Positions 1-11,199 of a stretch of 64,000 nt of DNA are shown here, piece by piece. A model generated the notes under the pieces. It searched no databases. It had not been told where the DNA came from and saw nothing but the letters and a program-made list of their open reading frames with translations. Source of the DNA: Bimastos eiseni (lineage: Eukaryota; Annelida; Clitellata; Crassiclitellata; Lumbricidae); NCBI GenBank assembly GCA_959347315.1, contig OY365806.1, positions 53,993,862 through 54,057,861 of the forward strand. The letters run 5' to 3'. The translations under genes and the position numbers were made by a program. Within the stretch, counting starts at the first letter, position 1. Each line of letters begins with the position of its first letter.

Positions 1-226
1 TGGCTTATAGTTAAATCTCTGCCTAACCAGTTGTATGAAAACTTCGAAAACTGTTATTCCTGAAATTTTAATCAATAACTGACCATTAAGTTAATGATAC
101 AGTCATGTTTTATACAAATCTTACAATTGATACTTATTAAAATATGTCTGTGTGGTTCACATCTCATTCCTTATGGTGCACTACTAACCAATAAAATAAT
201 AAAAACATGGACAGTTGGGTACATAC

Positions 227-354
227 TTGTACTTCTGACGATATACATCACGACTTAGTCGCTGTGCTAAATATTCACCAATTCGGTCTAATTTATCTGG
301 ACTCTTCATCGCAAAAAACGTCAACTTATCCATGTTGCTCTTGACCAACCCATC
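227..354 (-). CDS. EFR3: EFR3 homologue, second coding exon
   Basis: Seen: the minus strand is open for 42 codons plus 2 bases, with an AG acceptor (tttag) directly before 354 and a GTATGT donor after 227. It begins DGLVK, followed by MDKLTFFAMKSP and then RIGEYLAQRLSRD. Known: this is the strongly conserved N-terminal helical-repeat region of EFR3A/B and yeast Efr3, which anchor TTC7, FAM126 and PI4K-IIIalpha at the plasma membrane for PI4P synthesis. It joins in phase 0 to the exon at 1487-1591, giving the family junction FPxDPK/DGLVK. The split last codon (AA plus one base) continues into an exon outside the window. Identification is secure; paralogue assignment (A or B) is not meaningful for an invertebrate. 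Confidence 0.93.
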
Positions 355-611
355 CTAAAAAGATTCATTTATTGAAGAGTCACATCTTACATATGGTTAA
401 ATATTCAGAAATATTCTCATATGTAACTGATGACCATCAAAATGAGTAACTCAGTCTTTAATGAATGATGTGAAACAACGTCACAACAATCATCGCTGAA
501 GTCAAAAGAAAAAAGTTTGTAAACAGTGTGACTCTCTGATACATGCGATTGTACAACATCATATGGTTCAAAATTATCACATATAAAGTGAAATTCAGTC
601 TGCATACACTG

Positions 612-1255
612 TCCACAGTCTTACTGCTATGGACTTGAAACCTTCGCCATTGGCTCGGGAAACACCTGGAAACTCCACAGCCACCATCTTTCTGGTCTCC
701 AGGGCCAAAAACCTATGGCACACCTCTCACACACCCATTAAACACAGGTCGTTTGCACATGCGGTCACACATGTACTTTGAACGCATCAGTGTTGTTTCC
801 AAGTTCCTCGGCTTGACTTCCCGCATTTTGACCTGGCACCGAAAAGAAACAAGAGGATTGGCTATGGCGGACTTGATTTGGTATAGCGCGGTTGAATAAG
901 CTGGTCTCCCTGACGTGGCTTTTGTGGGCGCTGAGAAATTTCTGAGGATTTACATTACATTCATTAGAAACATTATAGCAACCAGGTGAGTAATTTACTT
1001 CACGCAGTGCTATCATACTGTTAGAGGGTAGAGCTAGGTGTATTCAGAGTATACACATTGTATATAAACACGTTTATTTACATGCATATCTCCGTTTATG
1101 CATTTACACACTTTTACAGCTATTCACTCGAAACCTTCGCCGTTCGCTCGGGGAATACCTCAGATACACAGCAGAAGGGTTTGGTGAACCACGCTGCCAC
1201 CATCTTCCTCCTCTCCAGACCCAAAAAACATGTTTTTACCTGGGTGAACGGCGGG
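612..1255 (-). repeat. Two copies of a SINE-like repeat
   Basis: Two segments (about 625-735 and 1070-1250) read, on the minus strand, through a shared core with GGCGAAGGTTTCGAGTGAAT and, in the second, then AGCTGTAAAAGTGTG and a TGCATAAACGG stretch. The same core occurs three times on the plus strand at 59.9-61.0 kb, so this is a dispersed family. The segment between them (765-1016) has no recognisable coding. Whether it is a true SINE or the 3' end of a LINE cannot be told here. Both copies lie inside the first EFR3 coding intron. Confidence 0.6.
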
Positions 1256-1486
1256 TGCCCCAACCAGTAAAATATAATTTACATCCAAAGTGTCAAGTGC
1301 CACCAAATAATTCACAAAACTTCAATCAAAACTGTTTTAGTCTAATTTATACCAATGTCAATATTAGTAAAAGTGAGTTCAGTTAATATGGCAATGGGCA
1401 ATATAAATAATTGTATCTGATTAAAAAACTAAAAAATTTCACAAAGTTTATGAAAATGTTAAAATAACCGCAATGGGTGTACTCAC

Positions 1487-1591
1487 CTTCGGATCTGCCG
1501 GGAAAATGCTATCAACCAGGCGTTTGTAACGAGGCTTAAGTGCAGCACAACAACCACAACAATCTTCAATCAAGCAAAAACAATCAAACAT
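1487..1591 (-). CDS. EFR3: EFR3 homologue, first coding exon
   Basis: Seen: an open frame of 35 codons starts at an ATG ending at 1591 and runs into a consensus donor (GTGAGT) at 1486. The peptide has a run of cysteines (C4, C6, C11, C12, C14, C15) followed by ALKPRYKRLVDSIFPADPK. Known: the EFR3 N terminus is a short cysteine-rich segment that is palmitoylated and holds the protein on the plasma membrane, followed by LRPRYKRLVDNIFP. The start is the uncertain part: the frame also stays open to an upstream ATG at 1648, and an AG at the CTTGATTGAAG motif just before the cysteine cluster could instead be an acceptor for an upstream exon, as vertebrate EFR3A splits there. The following intron (355-1486) holds one SINE-like repeat and part of another. 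Confidence 0.88.
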
Positions 1592-1599
1592 GATCGAAA

Positions 1600-3120
1600 T
1601 CAACCAAGTCAACAAAGAACACATCCCATTAATCGAAGCATCTGTCAAAAAACTGAAACGATAGTTCTAGTAATATCTGCAAATTGAGCCTCATCTATGA
1701 AATTCACATAAGTGACCAACTTTGTGGAACTCTTCTCTCTTGCTGGACTTTGCAAACTACCAAGACATACCAACCACCTACCTACTTGCAATCTTGACTT
1801 GAACAAAAAATAATAAATTAGCACAATAAAATTATTGATTAGCTACAATTAATAATAACACATAAGCAATAAAATCAGCAGAATAAACAATACATTATTC
1901 AGTATATTGCAGCTTAGAACCATAGTTTCTGCTGGTCACTAGGTCAAACATATGTGACCCGTCCTAAGCCAATGAGTCGGAAGTCGCAATAAGTACAATA
2001 CCGCAAATGGCTTTGAAAAGGTGTTTAACCTTGAAAATTTTGATTTTGTGAAGTTTTCATTTTTGGACTCTACATTACATATTGTCTCAATAAAATATAA
2101 AAATGTAATTTATTTTGTTGTTTTAATGTGTTATTTGTATTAATTAGATAATCTGTACAATACAAAACTTCTCTGAAATAATCATCTTTGGGGGATTTTT
2201 AAGCTTCTGACAGCAGCCACCTGGCAAAAGAATTCGTGGTTTTAGCATATACTGAGTAGTTGGTGTGTACCAATTTTTACTTAATTTAGCTGAGTGAAAA
2301 TATTGATGCTAAGGCCAATCTGATACATATCCGATAAATTTGGAAAGTCTAGTTTTTCTGATATTTTGATTTCCTAAGGAGAAGAGCATAAAAAGTGATT
2401 TCTCCACAACTTGGTCGATATTTATATGTAATAGCTCATTTAAGTAATTTAATGTAGAATAACGTGGAACATGTAACTCTAAATGGTGAAAAAGTGCTTA
2501 GAGGCTCTTTTTGTAACGACGGGTCACATTTTTAATATTCAACCTTATAGGAAAAAGCCTTAACGGCACAATCGCCTATACGTAGAATTATTATACTTTC
2601 AAGGATAAATAATTTGGTTAAGTTTGGGCTGCAGACTGAATATTTGTTTTAAAAGTCCTTCACCTTCTATTACAAATCAAAACTTTTTTCTTAATAATGT
2701 AAAACATGCATTAGTAAATGTTTGACAGTGTACACAGACCATTCATTACTCACTCTCCATGTGATAACTTTGAATTGTATGATATCATTCGAGACTATTA
2801 TGAAGACCTTCATAACTGTGCTCTGCTACCCATATCATTGAATCAAAAAGCTAAAATTATAGATTCTGATTTTCACCCTCAATTGACTTGCTCATAATCA
2901 TCAAAGCAACAGGAGGTTTATGCTGAAGTACACCGGCTGAAAAATTTAAAAGCTTCCGGGAGTCTGTCGCAGCACAAAGTGGCTGATCTGAGAGGATAAA
3001 GGATAGAAGATAAAGGAGTCTGGAGCACCGCATCGGTACAAAGTGATTGGACCATGGAATCATCCTGTCTTTATACAAAGGCCAGGCAAGCTGCTGGGAC
3101 AGCAAGAACTATCACAGCAT
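1600..3120. other. 5' flank of EFR3, no recognised element
   Basis: AT-rich sequence upstream of the first recognised EFR3 exon. It should contain the 5' UTR and promoter, but I see no convincing TATA box, CpG-rich stretch or repeat boundary. The short open frames here have no recognisable similarity. Confidence 0.4.
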
Positions 3121-3129
3121 CTCTCTGCC

Positions 3130-3900
3130 ACAAGGTTTTTGTTATCATCAATCTGTCACAAATTCAGAGACAACTGTTTCAGTTGAGACAAAAGAAGCAG
3201 AGTGGTTTCGCCCTAGGTAGACGGGCAATCGACTACCCATTCACCCTGAACAGAATAGTTCACATTAGTAGAGAGTTTAATGTCGACAGTCACTTTGGAT
3301 ATCATTCAACCTGAAGGCAGCCTTTCTTATTCCGTTGATCGTGCTGCCATCTGGAGGCTGCTCCTGTCTCGAGTAGTGCCTGAAAGGCTCATTGGCTTGA
3401 TGAGAAGACTTTAAACAGACACGCCGAGTGCAGTTCACACAGATGGCGTAACTTCAGGTTGGTCAGCCAAGTGTGACATGTAAGATGGTACCATCACAAT
3501 GGAAAAGGACATGGAGCCAAGCACGCATATTGGATCGGAATGGCTTACTGACCTGGATCATGCTGATTCTCCCTGTTGAAATGCTCAATATCCTGGGCCT
3601 ATCCTTTGAGATAATGAATCAGTCGATGCATAAATTCGAATTAGAAATCAACTGCTCCAAGAAACAAAATCAGACTATTATTACAGTAGACCATGGCCTA
3701 CCACAAGACAATGTGCATGTGGCAGGAACCCCTATGGAATTGGTTTGTCGATTTTCTTACAACATCAAAGCTGACCAGAGGTCCGGTAGTGCATGGCCGT
3801 TGCCCGAAGTGCAGGAGTGGTCTACATTGAGGCAATTGAAACACTTCATACGAAACTCAGGGCATACATACTGCCTGTATGGAGCAGATACCTAGACAGT
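3130..3900 (+). pseudogene. LINE reverse transcriptase relic
   Basis: Plus-strand frames, interrupted by shifts and stops, read as a decayed LINE reverse transcriptase. About 3160-3300 gives QSGFALGRRAIDY followed by a REFN-type segment, matching the block before the first RT aspartate. About 3315-3420 gives SVDRAAIWRLLLSRVVPERL, matching the AFDSVDRxALW block. About 3520-3680 (in 3473-3895) resembles the region around the catalytic aspartates and the following KTK motif, but the aspartate box reads DRNGLLTWIM, so the active site is lost. Known: such blocks typify RTE/CR1-like non-LTR elements. It is dead. A hAT MITE sits immediately downstream at 3963. Confidence 0.75.
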
Positions 3901-3962
3901 GACCAAGGATCTTGAGAAGAAGTTCGATACCTTCCAGTGATGGAGCCCAAGGGTGCTACAGC

Positions 3963-4706
3963 TAGAGCTGTACCAATATCACTTTTTGCCAATTATGTCG
4001 ATACCGATTATTGCGGATTATTCATTTGCCAATACCCGATTATTTAGCCGATTATTTCATTGTGTTTCCCAAGATGTCCGGTTCCATAAGATAGACCTAC
4101 TGCTACTGCCTATTGTTGTGATACAAGCAAACACTTCCCCGTAGGAGATGTATGCGTGTAGTTGGGGACTAATCCTAGGCAGGCAATACAGATTAGACAC
4201 ACCGCCCGCTGTCGAACTGTGCCCAGGGTAATTAAAAGCCAAGGAACGGCTGGCCTATTCACAGCCACCCATCTAGTCTCAGCCTCTCAGGGGATTGGCA
4301 GCTAGCATGTATTCATTAGGCATGCCTCCACGATGTACATTCATCGGTTTCTCTATTGAATTGGCCAGCGGTTCCTTGGCCCTTGAGCAGGCACTATGAC
4401 TCACTCTGCACAAGACCTATGTTGACACATTCCAATGGTCTATACTAGCACTGTGGGTGGTCTCACCACTGGTCTGAAGAAGACATTGGCTCGACGACAC
4501 GATATGGGAACGTAACGAAATGCCGTCCTTCACAGACCCAGTGATGTTGCTGTCGTCATTTTGCTTTTATAGACTGAAAATAATATTAAAAAATAAAAAA
4601 TATAATTTTTAATATCGGCGCTGATTATCTTGCCGATATCCGATATTACCAATATCTCTATAATTGGACCGATTAATCGGCCGGCCGATTAATCGGTACA
4701 GCTCTA
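3963..4706. mobile_element. hAT-type MITE, copy A, 744 bp
   Basis: The ends are inverted repeats beginning TAGAGCTGTACC, and the element is flanked by near-identical 8-bp duplications gctacagc (3955-3962) and cctacagc (4707-4714). TAGAG plus 8-bp duplications are the signature of hAT superfamily insertions. The body is rich in CCGATTAATCGG-type palindromes. No transposase is encoded, so it needs one in trans. Related copies lie at 52370-53137 (opposite orientation) and 57030-57733. Confidence 0.87.
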
Positions 4707-4729
4707 CCTACAGCGCATCCCTTATATGG

Positions 4730-4895
4730 CTCCCGGACAATTCGGCGCCGGACAATTAGGTGCCAGGACAATTCGGCGACAGACATGTATTTGTAAGTGT
4801 ACTTAGACCAGATATCGGTATGTAGTAACTGGCATTTTTAAAATATTTAGAATGGGAACAAAATAGTATTCTCCATATTTTTTAGCATCCTCAGT
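4730..4895. repeat. GGACAATTCGGCG array and adjoining element fragment
   Basis: Four short tandem units of the form GGACAATTCGGCGCC (4737-4790) precede a stretch (4812-4890) that resembles 24110-24190, both containing GTAACTGGCA or GTTACTGGCA followed by TTTAGAATG or TTCAGAATG. This looks like one end of a fold-back element whose terminal repeats are short tandem units. The opposite end was not found. Confidence 0.45.
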
Positions 4896-4899
4896 GAAA

Positions 4900-5670
4900 T
4901 CCTACGAAACAAAATACAAGGAATACTTACATGCATTGGTCTTGTATAAAATTATCAATGCACACAATTCAAGTTAGGACACCAAAGAGTCATGCTCAAT
5001 TAGCCTTTTAGTGTAGCACATCATACAACTCTAAATGTATTTCAAGCTAACTCAAAACGACAATTAATTCAAAAAGAACTCATTTAGCTTTGAATCTCAT
5101 GCCTTCTTTCTTTCTTAATGCATTTCTGAACTTTCTCAACATTTATGGTTTTCTCAAACATGATGACCAGAACCATTATCACTTCCATTCATCTATAGCC
5201 CACAATCATATAATTTCATTGGCATCATAATGACTAGTTTAAAGTGACATACTCATCTAATTTAAGTTAAAGAGACATACCAGACATTTTGCAAATCAAC
5301 CCAACAGCTCATTTAAGTGAAGTCATCAGAAAAATCTGAAACAAATAAATTTGCACAATGATATAATGAAACCATTTAAATCAATAAAATAAGAAAATTG
5401 CTATAATACACAAAGCACACAATCAATAACACGCCAATTCCTAATCACGACTTGACCAAGTTCAGCAAGAAAGGCGGCGCAATGAAGACAAGCACACTAA
5501 AGTAGAATTGTATAAAGCAGGCGCAGTGAAGATGAATGAGATATGCTCATGATTTGTGTATAGACAACAAAGAATGAATGTGTGAGAGAGAGAGATACAG
5601 AGAGAGCAAGAGAGAGACACACAGACAGACATAGGAGAGATCATATAGAGACATGCACAAACTGTAATAG
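4900..5670. other. No recognised feature
   Basis: AT-rich intergenic DNA. A purine-rich GAGA stretch occurs at 5583-5625, which creates the low-complexity open frame on the minus strand there. No gene or bounded repeat was recognised. Confidence 0.4.
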
Positions 5671-6640
5671 TGATGGGTTAATTAAGATTTTGCAACTGAT
5701 TAAGTACCGACTATTTCGAGTGAATAGTATTGAGTTCGAGTATTGAATGTTTAAAAAACTGTCATCCTCACAATTTTCAGTTTATCACTATGAAAGTGAT
5801 AAAGTGATTTTAAAAAAAGAAACACGATTGTCATTTTGCACATAAAAAAATATATGAAATAGGTCGCGAGATTTAGCCCCAGGCTTCAGTTACCTATTGA
5901 CGATTTACAAACTTGAACATGTTAAACAAAGATGCCATCTTAACAAGATAAACATTAAACTTTAAATAAATATAAGTAAGTAAGTAAGTATATTCTTTAT
6001 TAGACTACCAGCAAACGCACAGTAGGTTACATAATGTATAAACAATAGTATCAAATTTAAACAAGGTCAAAGAACATTCTCGTATTGAAAGTACTCTTGA
6101 CAAATATACCAACTCTAGCTATGAAGGCACTAACAGAAATTGCAAATAGACAAAATGTGTCAGCAATAGGATTCTAACAAACCAGTCTGTTAGCCTCATA
6201 TACAAAAAATTTGGATAACAGTTCAATGTGTGTCTAAAAAATATAACTTTTATGTGTGTAGTGTAATTTAAGTAAGTAAGTAAGTAAGAATATTCTATAT
6301 TAGACTACCAGCAAATGCATAATAGCTTACAATTTCAAACAAAGTCAAATAACATTCGCATGATTTATATTATATGAAATAATTTGCGTTATGTAATTTT
6401 CAGTTTTCACTACGAAGGTGATCAAGTGATAAAAAATTAAATGTGATTGTCGTTTTGTAAGATAAAATAATCCGATTTTCGTTTTCAAACAGAAAATGAT
6501 TAGAATTCCATTTTTTTCTCTCTCACAATTCGACTAATTAATACTCAGACCCATTGTTTGTCCGAGTAATGTTGATCAAAAACTATTATACTCTGCCAAA
6601 TCTAGTATCTGAGCCGAGTTTTGATTCATCCCCATTAATG
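5671..6640. repeat. Decayed repeat block with two GTAA-tailed copies
   Basis: Two related segments begin with (GTAA)n at 5968 and 6268 and continue TATTCTxTATTAGACTACC; read on the minus strand these are two 3' ends of the same retroposed family with a (TTAC)n tail. They are flanked by a pair of related stretches (5770-5850 and 6400-6470, both with AATTTTCAGTTT and GTGATxAAGTGAT). Outer ends resemble hAT termini (GGGGATGAATC read inward from 6640), but I could not find a target-site duplication. Confidence 0.45.
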
Positions 6641-6699
6641 ATCACCTCGTTTCACATCTTGATGCTTCGTTCTAGTAAGACAAGAGCCACTGGAAAGAA

Positions 6700-7270
6700 A
6701 AGCAAAATTATTTGAAGGCTGATTTGCAATAAAGGTTAAGGAACCAACAACAGTTGTAATTCAGCAAGCAGAACTTTCCCAAGACGTAGTACAATGTTGG
6801 ATGTGGCTTGGTTGGAGAAGTTGAGTTGAGCAGTGACCGTGGTAGAGAAAGAATGAGAGAGGAGCAGCACTTCATAGTGCTGGGCGGCAAAGAGTTCGTG
6901 AATATATTTGGGCCAAGAGTATTGCAGATGTTTGAGTAGTGTGGATTCGAAGTAGAGGAAAAGGGAGTCGCAGTAATCGAATGAGTGGAGTGAGTGGACA
7001 ACGGAACTAACAATGGAGGTGGAGGCAGTATGAAGTCAAGCATGAGTTGGATGCAGCAGAGGTCACAAATGTGCCCGAAGCAGAAGCAAGAGATGTTGGG
7101 AGATATGGTTAGAGAAATAGAGATGAGAATCAAAAATGACACTAAGATTGTAGACAGGAGCATCAGAGGTGAAGGGAAGAAGTGTTAGTGGATAAGCGTA
7201 ACGAAGATATGTTATAAACAATTGTAGTTTTGAGCCAAACTTTCTGCTTAGTTTCCATTGCATGCCACCC
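6700..7270 (-). pseudogene. LINE reverse transcriptase C-terminal relic
   Basis: On the minus strand, about 7200-7110 reads TSDAPVYNLSVIFDSHLYFS, the conserved VxxLGVxxDxxLxFxxHI block after the RT active site in CR1/Jockey-like LINEs. The thumb region downstream (to about 6700) is recognisable only in fragments and in shifting frames. A scrap of the same block is found at 47470-47560. Nonfunctional. Confidence 0.65.
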
Positions 7271-7504
7271 TATGCCCTCCACCTTTAACATGCATAATTG
7301 CTAGGACCTAGGGATGAATTGAAATATTCGAATCTGAACTCAGCTGGGCTGAGTTTGGTAGTGCTCAGCATATACTCAGACAAACAATGCGTCCGAGTTT
7401 TAATAAAAAAAACGACTTTCCGATTTTCTGCTTTGAAAACGAAAATCAGATGGTTTTACATACAAATCGACAATCGATCTTACTAAAAATACAAACACTT
7501 ATTA

Positions 7505-8265
7505 TTACTCTCTCCATCTCTTCCATCAGGCATGAACCGACGATGAGATTTCCACAAATTTCTGCACTTTTCTCTGTCCACTATTGTGTCCATTGTCGTT
7601 CTCATATCCATGTCTCTCTCCCTGAGGTCCATTTTCACATTGTCCATCCATTTTTTGTTTCTTCTGTCATTATTAGTATTATTATATTATTATAATCTCT
7701 CGTTCGTCAAGCAGAGGCTAACGATGAGGTTTTCACAAAGTTTCTCCACTTTTCTCTGTCCTTGATTGTGTCCATTGCTGTTCTCATATCCATGTCCCTT
7801 TCCTTGAGGTCTTGTTTCACATTATCCATCCATGTTTTTGTCTGTCTCCCTCGGCTCTTTGTTCCCTCCACTCGGCAAAATAGTGCCCTGCCCTTGCTGG
7901 CAATATTTCCCCGTCCATTCTTGCTACATGCCCGAACCAGGTTAGTCTTCTTCTCCTGATTAGTGTTTCCCTCTGTCCAAGTTCTTCTCTGGTCACCTCG
8001 TTCCGAATTCTGTCTCGTCGTGTTCTTCCCGCGATTCTCCTTAGCCAGCTTATTTCCGCCACCAGTATTCTTCTTTCATCCTCCTTTCATAGGCACCAGC
8101 ACTCAGCTCCATACAGCAGCATTGGGACAACTAGTGTCATGAGCAGCTTTGTTTTTGTCGATATGCTGTTTGTCCTCCACATCCTGCAGTCCTCAGTCTT
8201 CCGAATACTGTAGATGCAAGGCCAATCCTGCGTTTTATGTCCTTTGTGCATTGTCCATCCTCATT
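7505..8265 (-). pseudogene. RTE-like LINE 3' region with partial duplication
   Basis: On the minus strand, 8062-7817 is an open 81-residue stretch with AEISWLRRIAGRTRRDRIRN followed by RRRRLTWFGHVARMD; upstream frames (8180-8070) give the LLYGAECW block. This is the standard C-terminal region of RTE-type reverse transcriptases (RxRWxGHVxRM). The segment 7698-7850 is repeated, more diverged, at 7530-7660, so the 3' end is tandemly duplicated. Stops and shifts make it dead. Confidence 0.82.
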
Positions 8266-8739
8266 ATTGGTACTTGTTAGTAACTACTTCATAGTGTAAA
8301 GTGAGGCAAAACCAAAACATTCATAAAAATTGTGCAAATTGCCAAACTAAAAATCAAGAGAATGAGACTTTCTTTAAATATCTGACACTCAGACTCAGTA
8401 CAATTCAACTAGTAAAACTCGGTACTTGGCAGAAAATTGACACTGCACATACTTAATACCTAATCATTTTGAATAAGTGGGCAGTTTCTTCCATTGGCAA
8501 TGGCAAAATGTGTAAAAATTAAATCAACCCATATTTTATAAATTTTACAAAATAAATGTCAGTTTGCAAATGTTTGTCATTGCTTTCAGCATTCAGTGTT
8601 TTTTTTACATAAGGTCAATTTGCCGAGCATAAATCACATCGCTCTATTCTCTGTCAATGAAGGGATGATCCCGTTTGACAAACTAATTGGATTTCTTTGA
8701 GGAAGCTTATGGTGATTTGGGGGAAAATAACTTAAGTGG

Positions 8740-9290
8740 ATCGATCTGAGCTATTTGGTCTTTGCGAAAGCATTCGATAAAGCACCGCATAAAAGATCAG
8801 CAAAGAAGCTGCAGGTATTCAAAATACACGGAATCCAGCTCAAATGAATTGCAAAGCCATGCATGTGGGAAGAAGAAACTGGGTATTTTATTAAGAAATT
8901 GGTGGCAGGAAATTAAGATCAACAGAGGAATAGAAAACTGCGGGAGTCATTATACATCAAAGCACAAAACCATCAAGACAATGCATAAGGCAGTGACTAA
9001 AGTCTATAAGATCTTCAGATTTATCAAAAGAGTGAAAAACAGGACATTATCCTGAACCTGTATAAAACTTTGGTTCAGACCACAGTGTTTAAGTATGCAA
9101 TAAGACAAGTTACAGACAAGGACAAGTTTGAAAAAGTGCAACAGAGGGCGAACGAAGATGATCAAGAGATTTGGAACATCGACGTGCGAGTAAATGCCTC
9201 CTTTAGAAATTGTGCAAGTTGCTTTGCAATCGTCAACTGCATTGACTTTAAAGTAAGTCCTGATAAAATTTGAGTGCTTTGACATCATTA
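8740..9290 (+). pseudogene. LINE reverse transcriptase relic
   Basis: Plus-strand frames read FAKAFDKAPHKR, then KKLQVFKIHGIQLK (about 8762-8840), the first catalytic-aspartate region of a LINE reverse transcriptase (DFxKAFDxVPHxxL). The C-terminal LYKTLVQ block follows at 9058-9085, with intervening sequence deleted, so the element has lost its active-site aspartate pair. It appears to be the same general family as the minus-strand relic at 15.8-16.6 kb. Confidence 0.7.
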
Positions 9291-9551
9291 CTGATCTTTA
9301 GAAAACATTTTTTATTATAAATGCACACTGCAGAACAATGGCAGGCTCGGCTGCGTTCGTAATACAATGGTTGTTGAGTCTGTTGACTCATCGGTTGCGT
9401 CTGATGTGTAATGTGAAATATTAGGCCACTAGAATGATTAGATGTCAATAAATTAAGTCAAATCTATATAGCTACGTAACTGGATGCCTGATTAATTAAT
9501 AAAACTGATCTGTGTACAACATAACTACTAATACTAGTGATGTATATGCAG

Positions 9552-9732
9552 TGGTTGGCCTCTCGCTCTGGAACATGCTCCCGTTGGCATTGCGGATGTC
9601 CCTAGGGCAAAGTAGACTCCTTTTATACTCACCTTAAAAGTGTTCTTTTTAGTCGTGCGGGATTGGGAGCGCTCCCAAGTAGTAGCCTTTAAGGGGCCCT
9701 ATATAAATTTTGTAATGAATGAATGAATATGC
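9552..9732 (+). mobile_element. Truncated 3' end of (TGAA)-tailed LINE
   Basis: Reads WPLALWNMLPLALR-like sequence followed by a 3' UTR ending GGGGCCCTATATAAATTTT and a (TGAA)n tail. It is nearly the same as the last 180 bp of the copy ending at 12295. A typical 5'-truncated LINE insertion. Confidence 0.78.
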
Positions 9733-10282
9733 AGATGTACACGGTTTTCTATAGGCCGTATGATTTAAAGTCCTAAACCATGGCCGTTATTCAGTAAATT
9801 CATCCAGTGAAATGCCCTATTGTGCTGAGCATCTACTTTGCTATATGATTTATCATATACCAAATTAGACTGGACCTAAGCACAAGAAAACGGCAAGTCG
9901 CGTAATGTACAGAGAAATTATGAATTTGTAAGCTTGAGAAAATAATGTTGCAGTCGTCATTTTTCTCTTAAAAACTGAAAACAATATTATAAAATATAGT
10001 TGCAAAGGCAACGTATTACTTCTAGGGATCTACATCTCTCTTACTATCTTGCAATATTTTTGTCCCGACGATTGCCTTCCGCGACTACATATCCCTGGAG
10101 GGAATTCTGTGATGTGACGTAGACGTACTGTGTCGTTTAATAATACCAACAAATTAATGATAATTATTAATAGGCTTACAAAAAAAATAAAAACGATAAT
10201 TATAATTCTGTCATTTCATATTCATTCGCATGTATTAAAAAAGCCATTGAGCGTGATCATTCAGCTTACAGTATACCTGCCC

Positions 10283-10402
10283 AATATGAGGGTCAGGTTC
10301 TGACATCGTCAGGGTCGGTTTGGGTCAGTCTAGGCATCGTCAGGGTCGATTAGGGTAACGTTAGGCATCGTCAGGGTCGGTTAGGGTCAGGATTAGGGTT
10401 AA
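10283..10402 (+). repeat. GCATCGTCAGGGTCGGTTAGG minisatellite
   Basis: About four units of roughly 30 bp combining CATCGTCAGGGTCGG with TTAGGGT. The reverse complement of the same unit occurs at 10722-10800, inside the MITE starting at 10575, and again at 27005-27200 and 62865-62935. TTAGGG is only part of the unit, so this is not telomeric sequence. Confidence 0.75.
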
Positions 10403-10574
10403 TGTCGTCTATAGAAATCATACTTTATAGATATAGGATTACCGTTAGTGCAGTTTTGCGTGATGAGTATGGCCTATCTAGCATGGATATCTGTCTGCAA
10501 TGCGGCGTTAGACAATTTTTACGCTACCCGTTTTACCATTATCTAGAAAATATTCATGTCTCAAAAGTTGGGAA

Positions 10575-10951
10575 GGCTTACTTATAGCAGTCAGAGCTCA
10601 AACTTACGCACAATATTTTTGATCTTTTGGTCCACTGCCGTTGGTGAGAACGAAATACTTCCGGCGCGTGATTGACAAAAGGAGTAAGTAAAATGAATCT
10701 TCGTATATGTCTAAAACTACACTAACCCTAACACATCCTCACGATGCTTAACCTGACCCTGAAAAACCCTCACGATGCTTAAGCTGACCCTAACCGACGC
10801 ACAATTATACAAAATTATAGGTTTTACTGTGTGTGTTACCATTGTATTACAATTGCTTGCGTTCTCATTATCATATGTAATCTGTGTCCTCATACAAGCC
10901 ACGCCCAAAATATTGAGCGTAAGTTTGAGTCCTGACCACTATAAGTAAGCC
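10575..10951. mobile_element. MITE, 377 bp, about 46-bp inverted ends
   Basis: The left end (GGCTTACTTATAG, then CTCAAACTTACGC) is repeated inverted at the right end over about 46 bp with a few mismatches. The element is flanked by TTGGGAA on both sides (10568-10574 and 10953-10959; 7 of 8 bases if taken as 8-bp duplications). The interior contains a reversed minisatellite array (10722-10800). No coding capacity. The superfamily is unclear; the duplication length would suit hAT. Confidence 0.75.
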
Positions 10952-11199
10952 ATTGGGAAACAGTAGGTTGAAGTCTACCCAACAGATAGAAAGCTATAAA
11001 AAGAACGCTCATATCCATACTCCGTGGCTCATTTCTTATGTCCAATCACAGTTGACTTTTCATTGACCGGGGCGCCAACAAGAAAATCATAAATATTGCA
11101 TGCATGTATAGACCTCTAGAAGTAATACGTTGTTGTTTTAAATACTATCGCTTGCACTGATAATCGGGCCATTAATCTGTGCAGGCTTATTGTTACACA

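Noticed and set aside
5462..5644. 60-codon minus-strand frame with serine/leucine repeats
   Set aside because: Antisense of a GAGA-rich simple sequence.
6708..7163. 151-codon minus-strand frame as a membrane protein
   Set aside because: Hydrophobic only because it is a shifted frame of a LINE relic.
10283..10402. Telomeric repeat or internal telomere
   Set aside because: TTAGGG occurs only once per roughly 31-bp complex unit; not a run of hexamers.
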